NCBI RefSeq assembly: GCF_030814115.1
Contig: NZ_JAUSUP010000001.1
Location: forward strand, 744,001 to 808,000
Origin: Alkalibacillus filiformis
Lineage (GTDB): Bacteria > Bacillota > Bacilli > Bacillales > Alkalibacillaceae
Length of the DNA stretch: 64,000 bases
Direction: 5' to 3'
In this document: positions 30,138 through 40,254 of the stretch, one piece after another
Layout of the letters: each line of letters begins with the position of its first letter
Position numbering within the stretch: the first letter of the stretch is position 1
Notes under the pieces: generated by a model
What the model was told of the DNA's origin: nothing
The model's database searches: none
What the model saw: the letters and a program-made list of their open reading frames with translations, nothing else
Program-made: the position numbers and the translations under genes

Positions 30138-31286
30138 TCAATCTCCTTGGTCGATTATTTGTTCTTCAGTGATATCTTCTAAAACTTTAACAAACATTTC
30201 TAATTTAACTTTATCACTGTACCTTTCCTCGTGCAAAACTTTTTGGTATGTGACGTCAATAGATTGACTTAGTTGTCTTTTCAACTGCTCTTCTACAGCT
30301 TTTTGAATATGATTGTCTAAGTCTATTTCATTAACCGTTTCTTCTTCAGCATAAAAATAATGCTCATGAAAGCTAATAGGTAATTCCCAATTCAGAAAGT
30401 AAATTGGACGATCTTGCGACAGTAGTAGTCGTCGATCTCCAGCTCTCCTTGGCATCCATTCAAACGAATCAAACAATGATACTGAATAACGTTTTGTTGC
30501 ATCAGGTGTTAAAGACAGTAAGTATTGTGAGAAATCGACTTCTACATTTACTTCATACCATACTTCAGCAATTACTTCACCTTCTGCATATGTTAGTACT
30601 TCGCCATCCTCATCTAATTCTCCTGTAACTAATACATCACCTTTTTCGACAAAATCACTAATTCGAACGACTGGTCGTCCATTTACAATAAACATTGAAT
30701 CAATTGTACCTGCTTTACTCGCTACTAAATTAGTCGGATCACGGTTAACATTTTGCTCCATCGTTTCCGATTCTTCAATTAAAATATTATAAGAACTGCC
30801 ACTTTTGCTAATTCCAACATACGAAACTTCATCTATACTATTCATAATTTCTCTTTCAATTGTACTAATGTCCTCCATATTTTGAACCCAATTGCCTTCT
30901 TTTAATCCTAATGAATCTAACAACTGATTTACTTCATATCGAGTCTCTGGACTTCCACCCTCTACAGTTACGTTCCAAACAATATTGGATAATAACAAAA
31001 TAAACAAAAACGACAATACAACACCAATAAGAGGCGGCAACCATTTTTTACGTTTACTATACATCGTAGGAATTCCTGAACGGTCATTAAACTTAACCTT
31101 ACAGCCGTATTGTTTCCTTTTCGCTTTTAAATAAGGTACAGCTAAATAGTCAACTTTCATCTTAACTGTTTGTTCATCTAGTCTCGAAATTTGTTCAACC
31201 TTAACCCCTTCTTCAATTAAATCATTAAGAAATAACTCAACTTGTCCACCTTTTAAAACAACTTCAACAATTCCCCGATAAGACAA
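30138..31286 (-). CDS. yqfD: Sporulation protein YqfD
   Basis: 382 residues from a TTG at 31286, or 385 if an ATT at 31295 is used. One membrane helix near 75-100 (PPLIGVVLSFLFILLLSNIV) separates a short cytoplasmic head from a large extracytoplasmic domain (YVGISKSGSSYNILIEE; GDVLVTGELDEDGEVLTYAEG). YqfD is sigma-E controlled in B. subtilis and resembles SpoIV-type mother-cell membrane proteins. GGGGGAG is well spaced for the ATT but 15 bases from the TTG. Pairs with yqfC upstream. Confidence 0.9.
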   Translation of the reverse strand: MSYRGIVEVVLKGGQVELFLNDLIEEGVKVEQISRLDEQTVKMKVDYLAVPYLKAKRKQYGCKVKFNDRSGIPTMYSKRKKWLPPLIGVVLSFLFILLLSNIVWNVTVEGGSPETRYEVNQLLDSLGLKEGNWVQNMEDISTIEREIMNSIDEVSYVGISKSGSSYNILIEESETMEQNVNRDPTNLVASKAGTIDSMFIVNGRPVVRISDFVEKGDVLVTGELDEDGEVLTYAEGEVIAEVWYEVNVEVDFSQYLLSLTPDATKRYSVSLFDSFEWMPRRAGDRRLLLSQDRPIYFLNWELPISFHEHYFYAEEETVNEIDLDNHIQKAVEEQLKRQLSQSIDVTYQKVLHEERYSDKVKLEMFVKVLEDITEEQIIDQGD

Positions 31287-31312
31287 TTTCTTAATGGAAA
31301 GCTCCCCCTCTC

Positions 31313-31597
31313 TTATGTACTACTCTCCCATTGAACATGATCAATAACTCCTTCAATCACAATCTCTTCTGCAAGTAGATTTTTAATTACGAGTTGTTTA
31401 CCTTGAATAATTATTTTCCCTTGGTCCTGCTTCACAGTAATTGTAGATTCATCAAAACTTAATAAACCTTTATGGTTTTCAATATATAAATGTATGTTGC
31501 CAATCATTGTTACTCGTGGGTAATCATAAATAACGTCTTTTGGTAACATGCCATAGTTGGTTAGCCAACGACTAAATTTACTTGGGATGTATTTCAT
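31313..31597 (-). CDS. yqfC: Sporulation protein YqfC
   Basis: 94 residues, YabP/YqfC family: LPKDVIYDYPRVTMIGNIHLYIENHKGL is split by the family's typical GNxxxxIENHKG core (about 32-45). In B. subtilis yqfCD is transcribed by sigma-E in the mother cell. ATG at 31597 after AGGGGGTAA. A terminator just upstream isolates yqfC from yqfB. Confidence 0.92.
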   Translation of the reverse strand: MKYIPSKFSRWLTNYGMLPKDVIYDYPRVTMIGNIHLYIENHKGLLSFDESTITVKQDQGKIIIQGKQLVIKNLLAEEIVIEGVIDHVQWESST

Positions 31598-31627
31598 TTA
31601 TTTACCCCCTATCAAGAACAATGTATG

Positions 31628-31662
31628 AAAAAAACACAGGATGTATACTACATCCTGTGTTT
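31628..31662 (-). terminator. Terminator between yqfB and yqfC
   Basis: AAACACAGGATGTA and TACATCCTGTGTTT form a perfect 14-bp stem around TAC, followed in the minus direction by TTTTT. It would end the nfeD-floA-yqfB transcript. Confidence 0.9.
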
Positions 31663-31672
31663 AAAAAAGAAA

Positions 31673-32146
31673 TTATATTGTTCGTTCTTTTTTCGATTTT
31701 GGTTTACCAAGGACTTCTGCCATAATAATACTTTCGACAATCCTTTTACGGGTAATATTTTGGTGAACGGAGACTCTTGCTATTGAGGAACGATCATCCT
31801 CTGCTATAGAACCACTTTTGATCGAATCCATGCCACCGATTGCTTCACTTTGAATGGAATCTTGCGTTTCATTTGCAACTTCTTCAAGTCGATCTTTTGA
31901 ATCTTGCATCGCTTCATACCAACTTGAAGTCTTCTCAGAGATTTCATCCATCTTATCTTGAGTCTTTTCCTGAACTGTTTCTTTTGCTTGTTCACGTTGT
32001 TCACGATTTGGAATCGGTGGTCTTTGATCACCAAAAACTGGTCGATTACGTCGGTCATCTTGCTTTTGTTCTTTTTGGAAAATGCTTAGTAGACCGACAA
32101 GTAATGCAACAATAATAAATATGTTACTTACTATTACTTCAAACAT
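31673..32146 (-). CDS. YqfB-like membrane-anchored protein
   Basis: 157 residues: one N-terminal membrane helix (about 3-22), then a hydrophilic Gln/Glu/Asp-rich region predicted helical (EQREQAKETVQEKTQDKMDE) and a basic C-terminus. It follows floA as yqfB does in B. subtilis, so it is the positional counterpart, though I cannot confirm sequence similarity. It may be part of flotillin assemblies; this is inferred only from the operon. Confidence 0.6.
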   Translation of the reverse strand: MFEVIVSNIFIIVALLVGLLSIFQKEQKQDDRRNRPVFGDQRPPIPNREQREQAKETVQEKTQDKMDEISEKTSSWYEAMQDSKDRLEEVANETQDSIQSEAIGGMDSIKSGSIAEDDRSSIARVSVHQNITRKRIVESIIMAEVLGKPKSKKERTI

Positions 32147-32170
32147 AATCAGCTCTCCTCAGTAGGCAGA

Positions 32171-33169
32171 TTATTTCCTATCATCATGTTCATCATTTTC
32201 ATGTTTGCTCAACTTACCGATCATTTCACGCATATCAGTGTCTGCTAATACGTTTTTATAATTCACGTAATCCATAACACCCATATTACCATTGCGAAGT
32301 GCTTCTGCTAATGCTTGAGGTACTTGAGCTTCTGCTTCAACTACTTTTGCTTGCATTTCTTGAACTTTTGCAATGTTTTCTTGCTCACGTGCTACAGCCA
32401 TTGCACGACGTTCTTCTGCTTTTGCTTGTGCAATGTTTTTATCTGCTTCTGCTTGGTCTGTCTGTAAGATTGCACCGATGTTCTTACCAATATCAATATC
32501 TGCAATATCAATTGATAGGATTTCGAATGCAGTTCCCGCATCTAAACCTTTTGATAATACATTTTGTGAAATGGTATCAGGATTTTCTAATACTTTATTG
32601 TGACTTTCTGAAGAACCAATTGTACTTACAATCCCTTCACCTACACGAGCGATTACTGTATCTTCACCCGCACCACCAACAAGGCGGTCGATGTTAGCAC
32701 GCACTGTAATACGCGCTTTCGCTTTAACTTCAATACCATCCATCGCAACACCAGCAATAAATGGTGTTTCAATTACTTTCGGGTTAACACTCATTTGTAC
32801 TGCTTCTAATACGTCACGACCTGCTAAGTCAATCGCAGCACAACGCTCGAAGCTTAATTCAATGTTCGCTCGCTGAGCAGCAATTAATGCGTTTACAACG
32901 CGGTCAACATTACCACCTGCTAAGTAGTGGCTTTCTAATTGGTTTGTATTTACATCTAACCCTGCTTTATGCGCTTTAATTAACGGGTTAATAACCATTT
33001 TCGGTATAACTCGACGTAAGCGCATACCAACTAAAGTAAAGATACTAATACGTACACCAGCAGCTAATGCGCTAATCCATAGCATAACTGGTACGAATGT
33101 AAATAAGATTGCTATACCAATTACTAATACAGCAACAATTATAAGTGGAAAAAGATCTGTTAATTCCAT
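32171..33169 (-). CDS. floA: Flotillin-like protein FloA
   Basis: 332 residues. A membrane helix at about 6-40, then a SPFH-like region with [13 protein letters not shown], a long AEA-rich coiled coil (about 245-290; [19 protein letters not shown]) and a conserved [10 protein letters not shown] stretch. Organises functional membrane microdomains. ATG after AGGAGGAATA. Lies immediately after the long NfeD partner, 11 bases apart. Confidence 0.96.
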   Translation of the reverse strand: MELTDLFPLIIVAVLVIGIAILFTFVPVMLWISALAAGVRISIFTLVGMRLRRVIPKMVINPLIKAHKAGLDVNTNQLESHYLAGGNVDRVVNALIAAQRANIELSFERCAAIDLAGRDVLEAVQMSVNPKVIETPFIAGVAMDGIEVKAKARITVRANIDRLVGGAGEDTVIARVGEGIVSTIGSSESHNKVLENPDTISQNVLSKGLDAGTAFEILSIDIADIDIGKNIGAILQTDQAEADKNIAQAKAEERRAMAVAREQENIAKVQEMQAKVVEAEAQVPQALAEALRNGNMGVMDYVNYKNVLADTDMREMIGKLSKHENDEHDDRK

Positions 33170-33180
33170 AAGTATTCCTC

Positions 33181-34515
33181 CTAATTTTCTTCTTTATTAA
33201 TCAATTCTCGAACGACAATCCGAGAACCTTCTACCTTTACAATTTTAACGGGGTGGTTTCGTTCAATAAAACCGCCTTCTGAAACAACATCTATTCTTTC
33301 ATCACCAAATAGTGCAGTTCCCGATGGTCTTAAGAAAGTAAGTGCTTGACCTTCCATTCCTACTAAATCACTACGGTTTTCATTAGAAACATAACCTAAC
33401 TCATTACTCGTTTGGTCTTTTAGTACTAAATACTTAAATAAACCACGATTTGTATCCAATTTCTTAAATAGGAAAAACGCCAATACAAAGGCTAACAATA
33501 ATGAAATGCCAATACTCAATGCCATATGCCCCATATCAGCACCTGACACAAGCATAGCCCCTAGTATAGCTCCACCACCGATAATCCCAAACACACCACT
33601 TGGGAAGAATATTTCGAGTATGATGAGTACTAATCCCGTAAGCAATAGGATCATCGCTTCGTGACCAGCAAAACCTGCGATTAAATGCCCATAAAAGAAA
33701 AGAATTAATGACGATACTCCCATAATACCAGGAATTCCAAAACCTGGCGAGTATAATTCTACAATTAGTCCTAAACTTGCAATAGATAATAAGATCGGTA
33801 TTACAATTGGACTTGTTACAAACCTTGCAATATTTTCAGACAAAGTAGGTTGAGTCTCTACTACATGTGCATTTTCATATCCTAAGTGTTCCAACACTTC
33901 ATCTCTACTATTAACAACACCTTCAGCATAACCTACTTCATAAGCTTGATTAGGAGACAAAGTTAAAAACTCTCCAGGACCAGCATTATACTCACTAAGG
34001 TCAATTGTGTCATCTGCCATTGCTCGAGCATATAGAGGATCTCGATCATTTCTTTCAGCCGCTGCTACCATTGCAGAAACCCATGCCGATTGCGCTTTTG
34101 AATCTGCAGCTGACCCATCTCCTGTCACAACTCCTGATGCACCGATTGTTCCATTTGTATTCATATAAATATCATCAGCCATCAGTGATATGTATGAGCC
34201 TGCTGATAAAGCTTGACTTTTCACATAAGCAGTTGTTGGAATATTGACAGCTGATAATAGTCCTGCTATTTCGTTTGCTGAATCAACTCTACCACCTGGA
34301 GTATCGACTTCAAATATAATGTGGTCAGCAAAGTTCTCTTCCGCTTCCTGAATACTTCGATCCATAAATGCTGCCAAACCACGTTCAACCTCTTCTTCTA
34401 CAGGGACGATATAAACGAGAGAAGATGATGGATCATTTTCGGCCTCAATTGGTTGTTGGTTTAACCATATAAATGACAAAGCAAAGATCACAACAAGATA
34501 GACAATTCTTTTCAC
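33181..34515 (-). CDS. NfeD (long form), membrane-bound serine protease, YqeZ-like
   Basis: 444 residues. Signal sequence of about 25 residues, then a ClpP-like protease domain with [10 protein letters not shown] and [10 protein letters not shown] (probable nucleophile S104, Lys near 148), four to five membrane helices (about 225-350) and a C-terminal NfeD OB-fold ([14 protein letters not shown] to the end). Acts with FloA. GTG start at 34515 with GGGAGGTT upstream. Confidence 0.93.
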   Translation of the reverse strand: MKRIVYLVVIFALSFIWLNQQPIEAENDPSSSLVYIVPVEEEVERGLAAFMDRSIQEAEENFADHIIFEVDTPGGRVDSANEIAGLLSAVNIPTTAYVKSQALSAGSYISLMADDIYMNTNGTIGASGVVTGDGSAADSKAQSAWVSAMVAAAERNDRDPLYARAMADDTIDLSEYNAGPGEFLTLSPNQAYEVGYAEGVVNSRDEVLEHLGYENAHVVETQPTLSENIARFVTSPIVIPILLSIASLGLIVELYSPGFGIPGIMGVSSLILFFYGHLIAGFAGHEAMILLLTGLVLIILEIFFPSGVFGIIGGGAILGAMLVSGADMGHMALSIGISLLLAFVLAFFLFKKLDTNRGLFKYLVLKDQTSNELGYVSNENRSDLVGMEGQALTFLRPSGTALFGDERIDVVSEGGFIERNHPVKIVKVEGSRIVVRELINKEEN

Positions 34516-34572
34516 CTTATGTAACCTCCCTTCACCTTGAATAGTTGCACTATTCTTACATTAAATTTAATT

Positions 34573-34651
34573 AAAAAATAAGTGCTAAGCAAACCAATGA
34601 CATCTGTATATGAATACGTATATACGATGTGAACATTGAAATGCAAAGCAC
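34573..34651 (-). terminator. Long imperfect hairpin terminator after yqeY
   Basis: GTGCT...AGCAC and inner arms CATTTCAATG/CATTG pair around a palindromic GTATATACGTATTCATATAC core, followed in the minus direction by TATTTTTTAATT. It sits between yqeY and the nfeD start. Confidence 0.65.
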
Positions 34652-34666
34652 CTATCTTCCTCTACC

Positions 34667-35110
34667 TTATTGCAATTGTTTCAAAACAAATTGGTTTACT
34701 TTTGAGCCGTCTGTTTTCCCTTTAACCTTTGGCATAACAGCACTCATCACTTGCCCCATTTGTTGTTTTGCCGTAGCACCAACTTCTTGAATCGTTTCTT
34801 CAATAATTTGATGCAATTCTTCGTCTGATAACTGCTTAGGTAAATATGTCTCAATAAGAGCTAATTCCCGCTCCGTTTTCTCAACTAAATCTTCACGACT
34901 AGCAGCCTTGAACTCTTGGAGGGAGTCTTTTCTTTGCTTTACTTCACGAGTTAGAACTTGTAGCTCATCATCTTCAGTGAGCTCTTCGTTCTTCTTGATA
35001 GCTTCATTTTGCAATGAAGATTTAATCGCACGAATGACTGTAAGCTTTTCTTTTTCCTTGTTTCTCATAGCTTGTTTCATATCTTCGTTCAAACGATCAA
35101 GCAAAGACAT
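34667..35110 (-). CDS. yqeY: YqeY, GatB/YqeY domain protein
   Basis: 147 residues of the YqeY family: [18 protein letters not shown] at the N-terminus, [13 protein letters not shown] in the middle and [19 protein letters not shown] near the C-terminus. Related to the tail domain of GatB, which contacts tRNA, but its cellular job is not established. ATG after AGAGGTGT. Follows rpsU by 18 bases, in the usual rpsU-yqeY pair. Confidence 0.95.
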   Translation of the reverse strand: MSLLDRLNEDMKQAMRNKEKEKLTVIRAIKSSLQNEAIKKNEELTEDDELQVLTREVKQRKDSLQEFKAASREDLVEKTERELALIETYLPKQLSDEELHQIIEETIQEVGATAKQQMGQVMSAVMPKVKGKTDGSKVNQFVLKQLQ

Positions 35111-35128
35111 TAAAAACTACACCTCTTT

Positions 35129-35305
35129 TTACTTTTTACGCTTTCTTGCAGCTTCTGACTTCTTCTTACGACGTTCGCTCGGCTTTTCATAAAATTCACG
35201 CTTACGATACTCTGATAGCGTGCCGCTCTTTGAAACCGAACGTCTAAAGCGTCGAAGAGCATCCTCAATAGACTCATTCTTTCTAACGCGAGTTGAATTT
35301 GACAT
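35129..35305 (-). CDS. rpsU: 30S ribosomal protein S21
   Basis: 58 residues read by hand: starts at the ATG 35303-35305 after GGAGGGAGGG and ends in TAA at 35129. It contains [19 protein letters not shown] and a Lys/Arg-rich tail ([15 protein letters not shown]), typical S21. Strong ribosome site and a near-consensus promoter suit a ribosomal protein. Confidence 0.98.
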   Translation of the reverse strand: MSNSTRVRKNESIEDALRRFRRSVSKSGTLSEYRKREFYEKPSERRKKKSEAARKRKK

Positions 35306-35364
35306 GCTCTACCCTCCCTCCAAATAAAACGCTAAAACAAATGTGCTATAACACATCTTTGCTT

Positions 35365-35393
35365 ATTATATTAAACATTTGCCAATTGGTCAA
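35365..35393 (-). promoter_or_regulatory. Sigma-A promoter of rpsU-yqeY
   Basis: On the minus strand TTGACC (35388-35393), 17-base spacer, TATAAT (35365-35370), about 55 bases before the rpsU ATG. A small ATGTG/CACAT stem-loop lies just downstream in the leader. Confidence 0.8.
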
Positions 35394-35446
35394 TGTTTTA
35401 CGCATGACTTGTCCTTAATAACATATGATGAATTGAGGTGTTGGTT

Positions 35447-36391
35447 ATGTATTCACTTACTTTATTGATTTTTGTTTTCATTGCAATATTTATATTCGGG
35501 ATCGTTTTAATGCGAATTGGGTTTCAAACATTAACATACACACATATTAAGCAGTTCACACCTAAACTTTCTCCACTAAATGGCTTGTTAGCAGGCTTAT
35601 TGATCACAGCTTTACTTCAAAGTAGCTCTGCTTCAATTGCACTCCTCATCACGTTTATGGCAACGATGAGAAGGTCTTTAAAATTCGCAATATGTTATTT
35701 GATTGGCGCTAATATAGGGACAACCTTTACCGTTCAATTATTTGTATGGAACAATTTGGACCTTATGTGGTTTTGTTTAATTGCTGGAATACTTTTAATT
35801 GCAATCCCTTTACAACACTATTTATGGTTTTCAGCTGGTGTTATATCTTTTGGTTTAGGGGTCATTTTCTCTGCCCTGTATGGATTAGAAAATTTAGCTA
35901 GTGTTATTCCAACACAACATATCGAACAATTAATGGGTGTTGAACAGCAATCAACATTTCATCTAATGTTATTAGGGTTTATGTTAACGACAGTTATTCA
36001 ATCCTCAACCACTGTAACTGGACTTTTAATGAGTTTTTCAACGGATGGATTAATTCCACTATCTCATATTTATTATTTACTATTAGGTATAAATATAGGA
36101 ACTTGTATTACAATTTTAATCGTTTCAATTAGCCAACCTTTCTATGCAAAAATTACAGCTTACGCACACATCTGGATTAATGTATTAGGGGCGATTATTG
36201 CATTACCTGCTATTTTTAGAGATCCATTAATACAACTCACCACGTGGTTAACGTCAAACCCTGAACAACAAATTGTCTTTATTTCTATTTTATATAATGT
36301 TGTAACAGGCGTTATTTTCTTACTTCTTTTATCACCATTTTGTAAATTTATTACGTTTATTCATAAAGATAAAAGTGATTTAAGAACCTAA
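35447..36391 (+). CDS. Na/Pi symporter family protein, YqeW-like
   Basis: 314 residues from the ATG at 35447, which follows GAGGTG; the frame starts at a GTG within that site. Eight or more helices with the duplicated motif LLQSSSASIALL and VIQSSTTVTGLL, each followed by IGANIGTTFT or LGINIGTCIT. It lacks the PhoU tail of the first copy at 3571-5211. B. subtilis yqeW sits at the same place beside rpsU. Substrate presumed phosphate. Confidence 0.88.
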   Translation: MYSLTLLIFVFIAIFIFGIVLMRIGFQTLTYTHIKQFTPKLSPLNGLLAGLLITALLQSSSASIALLITFMATMRRSLKFAICYLIGANIGTTFTVQLFVWNNLDLMWFCLIAGILLIAIPLQHYLWFSAGVISFGLGVIFSALYGLENLASVIPTQHIEQLMGVEQQSTFHLMLLGFMLTTVIQSSTTVTGLLMSFSTDGLIPLSHIYYLLLGINIGTCITILIVSISQPFYAKITAYAHIWINVLGAIIALPAIFRDPLIQLTTWLTSNPEQQIVFISILYNVVTGVIFLLLLSPFCKFITFIHKDKSDLRT

Positions 36392-36393
36392 AA

Positions 36394-36434
36394 AAGCTGT
36401 TCCAAAAAGTCGAATGACTAATTGGAACAGCCTT
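36394..36434. terminator. Bidirectional terminator between yqeW and deoC
   Basis: AAGCTGTTCCA (36394-36404) pairs with TGGAACAGCCTT (36423-36434); A-rich sequence lies on the left side and TTAATTT on the right. It serves convergent genes. Confidence 0.7.
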
Positions 36435-36445
36435 AATTTAAGACT

Positions 36446-37117
36446 TTAGTAATCAGATGTAGAAGTTTCACCATTTACAATTTGTACTCCGGAAGAAGCA
36501 CCAATTCGTGTTGCGCCTGCGTCGATCATAGCGTTTGCATCATCTAGGTCTTTCACTCCACCTGAAGCTTTAACACCCATCTCAGGGCCAACAGTTAAAC
36601 GCATTAAGCGAATATCTTCTACCGTTGCACCGCCACCTGAGAAGCCTGTTGAAGTTTTAACAAAATCAGCACCTGCTTTTTTCGCAATTTCGCATGCTTT
36701 TACTTTCTCATCTTGAGTTAGTAATGATGTTTCAATAATCACTTTAACAAGTGCTTTATTTTCAGCTTCAGTTACAACTGCTTTAATATCTCTTTCCACT
36801 TCTTCATATTGACCATCTTTTAATGAACCGATGTTGATCACCATATCCACTTCTGTTGCACCATTTTCGATCGCTTGCTTCGTTTCAAAAGCTTTCGTTT
36901 CTGGAGTTGTAGCCCCTAATGGAAAACCAATCACCGTACATACTTTAACATCTGTTTCTTTTAGTAATTCATAGCAATGTGCAACCCATGTTGGATTAAC
37001 ACATACTGAAGCAAATTTATTTTCTTTTGCTTCCTGACAAATGTGATTAATCTTTTCAGTTTGTGTTTCTGGTTTTAATTGTGTGTGATCAATCATGCTA
37101 GCTAAATTTTGTCCCAT
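36446..37117 (-). CDS. deoC: Deoxyribose-phosphate aldolase
   Basis: 223 residues. Schiff-base Lys154 in FVKTSTGFS, second Lys in VKASGGVKD and N-terminal DHTQLKPE motif. Splits deoxyribose-5-phosphate to acetaldehyde and glyceraldehyde-3-phosphate in deoxynucleoside salvage. ATG after GGAGAGATA. It lies 40 bases after mtaB; in B. subtilis deoC sits elsewhere with nupC-pdp, so this is a different arrangement. Confidence 0.96.
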   Translation of the reverse strand: MGQNLASMIDHTQLKPETQTEKINHICQEAKENKFASVCVNPTWVAHCYELLKETDVKVCTVIGFPLGATTPETKAFETKQAIENGATEVDMVINIGSLKDGQYEEVERDIKAVVTEAENKALVKVIIETSLLTQDEKVKACEIAKKAGADFVKTSTGFSGGGATVEDIRLMRLTVGPEMGVKASGGVKDLDDANAMIDAGATRIGASSGVQIVNGETSTSDY

Positions 37118-37157
37118 TGTTATCTCTCCTTATGTTTAAGCCAAGTATTAAAATATA

Positions 37158-38504
37158 CTAAACCGCTTGATGACTTGATTCTTCTGTCATGGCACGAACA
37201 AACTGCCCTTCATTATAGGGATAGCCCGCTTTCGTTATTTTAACTCTTACAATTTCGCCGACTAATTCTGGTGGACACTCAAATACGACTTTCAAATAAT
37301 TGTCTGAATAACCTTCATATAAACCACTATCAGGATCTTTTTTATACGGTTCTTCAGGGATGACTTCTAATACTTCACCTTCATATAGAGATGAATACTC
37401 TTTAGCTTGCTGGTCTGAAAGTTCAATTAATCGATGGACACGATCGTTTTTCGTTTCATCATCAATTTGGTCTTTCATACGAGCAGCAGGTGTTCCTGTT
37501 CTCATTGAGTAAGGGAATACGTGAAGTTCTGAAAACCCAATTTCTTGTATAGAACGATACGTTTCCATAAACTCTTCGTCTGTTTCACCTGGGAAACCAA
37601 CAATGACATCTGAAGTAATTGCTAAGCCAGGTAATGCTTGTTTTACTTTTTCAATACGACTATGGTAAAACTCCATCGTATATTTACGACGCATTCTTTT
37701 TAATACTGTATCAGATCCTGCCTGCATTGGAATATGCAAGTGTCTAACGATTTTATCAGACTGATCTAACACTTCTATTACTTCATCTGTAATTTGACTA
37801 GCTTCAATCGATGAAATTCTAATACGTTTTAAACCTACAACCTTGTCATCTAAATCACGAAGTAATGCTGCTAAGTTATAGTCTTTCAAATCTTCACCAT
37901 AACCACCTGTGTGAATCCCTGTTAAGACGATTTCCTTATAACCTGCATCAACAAGTTGTTGTGCTTGATTCACAACATCTTCAGGTGGTCTAGACCGCAT
38001 TAACCCTCTTGCCCACGGAATAATACAGAACGTACAAAAGTTATTACAGCCTTCTTGAATTTTAAGTGAAGCCCTTGTACGATCCGTGAATGATGGAACG
38101 TCCATTTCTTCAAATGAACGTGTCTTCATAATGTTACTAACCCCATTAATTGGTTCTCTTTCCTTTTTATATTGCTCTATGTACTCAAGCATTTTACGAC
38201 GGTCTTGTGTACCTACAACAATATCAACACCAGGAATTTGCATAATTTCACCAGGTGAAGTTTGGGCATAACAACCTGTTACACATATGACAGCATCAGG
38301 ATTCTTTCTAATAGCACGACGGATGACTTGGCGGCTTTTTTTATCGCCAGTATTCGTTACTGTACACGTATTAATAACATAGACGTCTGAGCTTTGATTG
38401 AAATCAACACGTTCATAATCGTGTTCTTTAAAGAAATGCCAAATCGCTTCTGTTTCATAATGGTTCACTTTACAACCTAAAGTATGAAATGCAACTGTCG
38501 TCAC
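37158..38504 (-). CDS. mtaB: tRNA (N6-L-threonylcarbamoyladenosine(37)-C2)-methylthiotransferase MtaB
   Basis: 448 residues. N-terminal MTTase cluster Cys at 11, 47 and 78; radical-SAM C153-N-N-F-C157-T-F-C160; C-terminal TRAM domain. Adds a methylthio group to t6A37 in ANN-reading tRNAs. GTG start at 38504, whose GGAGGTGA ribosome site overlaps the stop codon of rsmE, implying coupled translation. Confidence 0.95.
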   Translation of the reverse strand: MTTVAFHTLGCKVNHYETEAIWHFFKEHDYERVDFNQSSDVYVINTCTVTNTGDKKSRQVIRRAIRKNPDAVICVTGCYAQTSPGEIMQIPGVDIVVGTQDRRKMLEYIEQYKKEREPINGVSNIMKTRSFEEMDVPSFTDRTRASLKIQEGCNNFCTFCIIPWARGLMRSRPPEDVVNQAQQLVDAGYKEIVLTGIHTGGYGEDLKDYNLAALLRDLDDKVVGLKRIRISSIEASQITDEVIEVLDQSDKIVRHLHIPMQAGSDTVLKRMRRKYTMEFYHSRIEKVKQALPGLAITSDVIVGFPGETDEEFMETYRSIQEIGFSELHVFPYSMRTGTPAARMKDQIDDETKNDRVHRLIELSDQQAKEYSSLYEGEVLEVIPEEPYKKDPDSGLYEGYSDNYLKVVFECPPELVGEIVRVKITKAGYPYNEGQFVRAMTEESSHQAV

Positions 38505-38508
38505 ATTC

Positions 38509-39276
38509 TCACCTCCATTCTTCCAAATAAAAGGATAAAATCGATAAAACGTATAAAGGAGCTGTCTCTGTACGTAATATTCTTGGTCCTAAACGGATTG
38601 GAACAGCTTGATTGGATAAGGAATATTGTAGCTCTCCTTCTGAAATACCACCCTCTGGTCCAATGATGACAAGTATACGATCATTATCGTCAATTTCTTT
38701 TAGTAATTCAGAAAAAGACTCAGTACCTTGATTTTCTCCTTTTGCTTCATATTCACTAGCAATTAATATTTTATCAAAAGTTTCGCGCTTGAGAAGTGAA
38801 TGGATCGTTTCAACATTAGTAATTGTTGGAATAGCTTGCCTGTGAGATTGTTCGCTCGCTTCTTTTGCGATTTTTTCAAGTCTTTGCAGTTTCTTTTTTG
38901 CTTTTTTGTCATCCCATTTCACAATGGAACGATCCATCTTCAACGGAACAAATTCTCTTACGCCTAATTCAGTCGCCTTTTGAACCACTAGGTCTAACTT
39001 ATCACCTTTAGGTAAGCCTTGAGCTAACGTTACATAAACAGGTAGTTCTCTATTCTCATCAAGTTGTTCAATTACGAGACAATGAATAACATGTTCATCA
39101 TTATTGATCTCTGTGATTTCTACGAGATAACTTTGCTCTGAAGGGTGACAACATATAAACTGACTTCCTGGATTTTTTCTCATAACATTAACAATGTGAT
39201 GAAAATCTTCACCAGAAATTAAAACTTTATTATCATTCAAGTTCCATAAGTCTTCCGATATAAAATACCGTTGCAT
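38509..39276 (-). CDS. rsmE: 16S rRNA (uracil(1498)-N(3))-methyltransferase
   Basis: 255 residues, SPOUT family: N-terminal PUA-like domain (GEDFHHIVNVMR), then VVQKATELGVREFVPL and the knotted SAM site VIIGPEGGISEGE and LGPRILRTETAP. Methylates U1498 of 16S rRNA. Lies between prmA and mtaB in the standard order. Confidence 0.95.
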   Translation of the reverse strand: MQRYFISEDLWNLNDNKVLISGEDFHHIVNVMRKNPGSQFICCHPSEQSYLVEITEINNDEHVIHCLVIEQLDENRELPVYVTLAQGLPKGDKLDLVVQKATELGVREFVPLKMDRSIVKWDDKKAKKKLQRLEKIAKEASEQSHRQAIPTITNVETIHSLLKRETFDKILIASEYEAKGENQGTESFSELLKEIDDNDRILVIIGPEGGISEGELQYSLSNQAVPIRLGPRILRTETAPLYVLSILSFYLEEWR

Positions 39277-39288
39277 GTTAATCCCTCA

Positions 39289-40230
39289 TTACTCAGGCTT
39301 CTGTGCGATGATCGAAATCCAGTCTTCCATTTGGTTTACTTCTAGTATGTTAAAACCTTTGGCTTCTAAATCATCTTTGACTAACTCTTTTTTACCTTTA
39401 ATGATTCCCGAAGTAATGAAATAACCGCCAGGCTTCACTAAATTAAAAGCATCACCAGTAGTTTGTACGATAATTTCAGCTAAAATATTTGAAACAATTA
39501 CATCAGCTTGTTCTGTAATCCCAACTAACAGGTCATTTTTTTCTGAAGTTACAAGTTCTTGCACTTTATTTAACTTAACGTTAATTGTAGAGCTTTTAAC
39601 GGCTACTTCATCCAAGTCATATGCTCGAACGTTGTTAGCACCAAGTAATGCTGATGCAATAGAAAGAACACCTGAACCTGAGCCAACATCAATAACTTGA
39701 TCACCACTTGATACATAACGCTCTAACGCTTGTAGACTAAGTACAGTTGTAGGGTGTGTACCTGTTCCAAAAGCCATACCCGGATCTAATTCAATAATAA
39801 TTTCGTCACTATTAACTGGCTCATAGTCTTCCCATGTTGGTATTATTGTAATTTTTTCAGAGATTTTCACAGGTTTATAGTACTTTTTCCAAGCTGTCGC
39901 CCACTCTTCTTCATTAACTTCTGAGATCGTGACATTATTTTTCCCGATATCAATATCGAATGTCACTAAATTATTAATTGCTTCTTTTATTTCTTCAACT
40001 GTTTCCCCTAAAAAACTATTGACTGGTAAGTAAGCTTTAATATATACCCCTTCTTCAGGGTAATTGCTTGGGTCTAAGTCATAAATTGTTCCGTATAGTG
40101 TTGAACGTTCTTGGAATAAATCTTGGCGATCTTCTATAACGACACCGCTAGCACCTGACTCGTGTAAAATATTCGACACCGGTTCTACTGCTTCCGTAGT
40201 CGTATGAATTTTTATTTCAGACCATTTCAC
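39289..40230 (-). CDS. prmA: Ribosomal protein L11 methyltransferase
   Basis: 313 residues. Substrate-recognition domain at the N-terminus, then DPGMAFGTGTHPTT and SAM motif VIDVGSGSGVLSIA near residue 180, followed by VSNILAEII (NPPF-like motif NILA). Methylates L11. The ribosome site is weak (GAGTTGATGG, 15 bases back). Follows dnaJ by 24 bases and is probably read with the heat-shock operon, as in B. subtilis. Confidence 0.95.
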   Translation of the reverse strand: MKWSEIKIHTTTEAVEPVSNILHESGASGVVIEDRQDLFQERSTLYGTIYDLDPSNYPEEGVYIKAYLPVNSFLGETVEEIKEAINNLVTFDIDIGKNNVTISEVNEEEWATAWKKYYKPVKISEKITIIPTWEDYEPVNSDEIIIELDPGMAFGTGTHPTTVLSLQALERYVSSGDQVIDVGSGSGVLSIASALLGANNVRAYDLDEVAVKSSTINVKLNKVQELVTSEKNDLLVGITEQADVIVSNILAEIIVQTTGDAFNLVKPGGYFITSGIIKGKKELVKDDLEAKGFNILEVNQMEDWISIIAQKPE

Positions 40231-40254
40231 GTACCATCAACTCACTTCAATATA

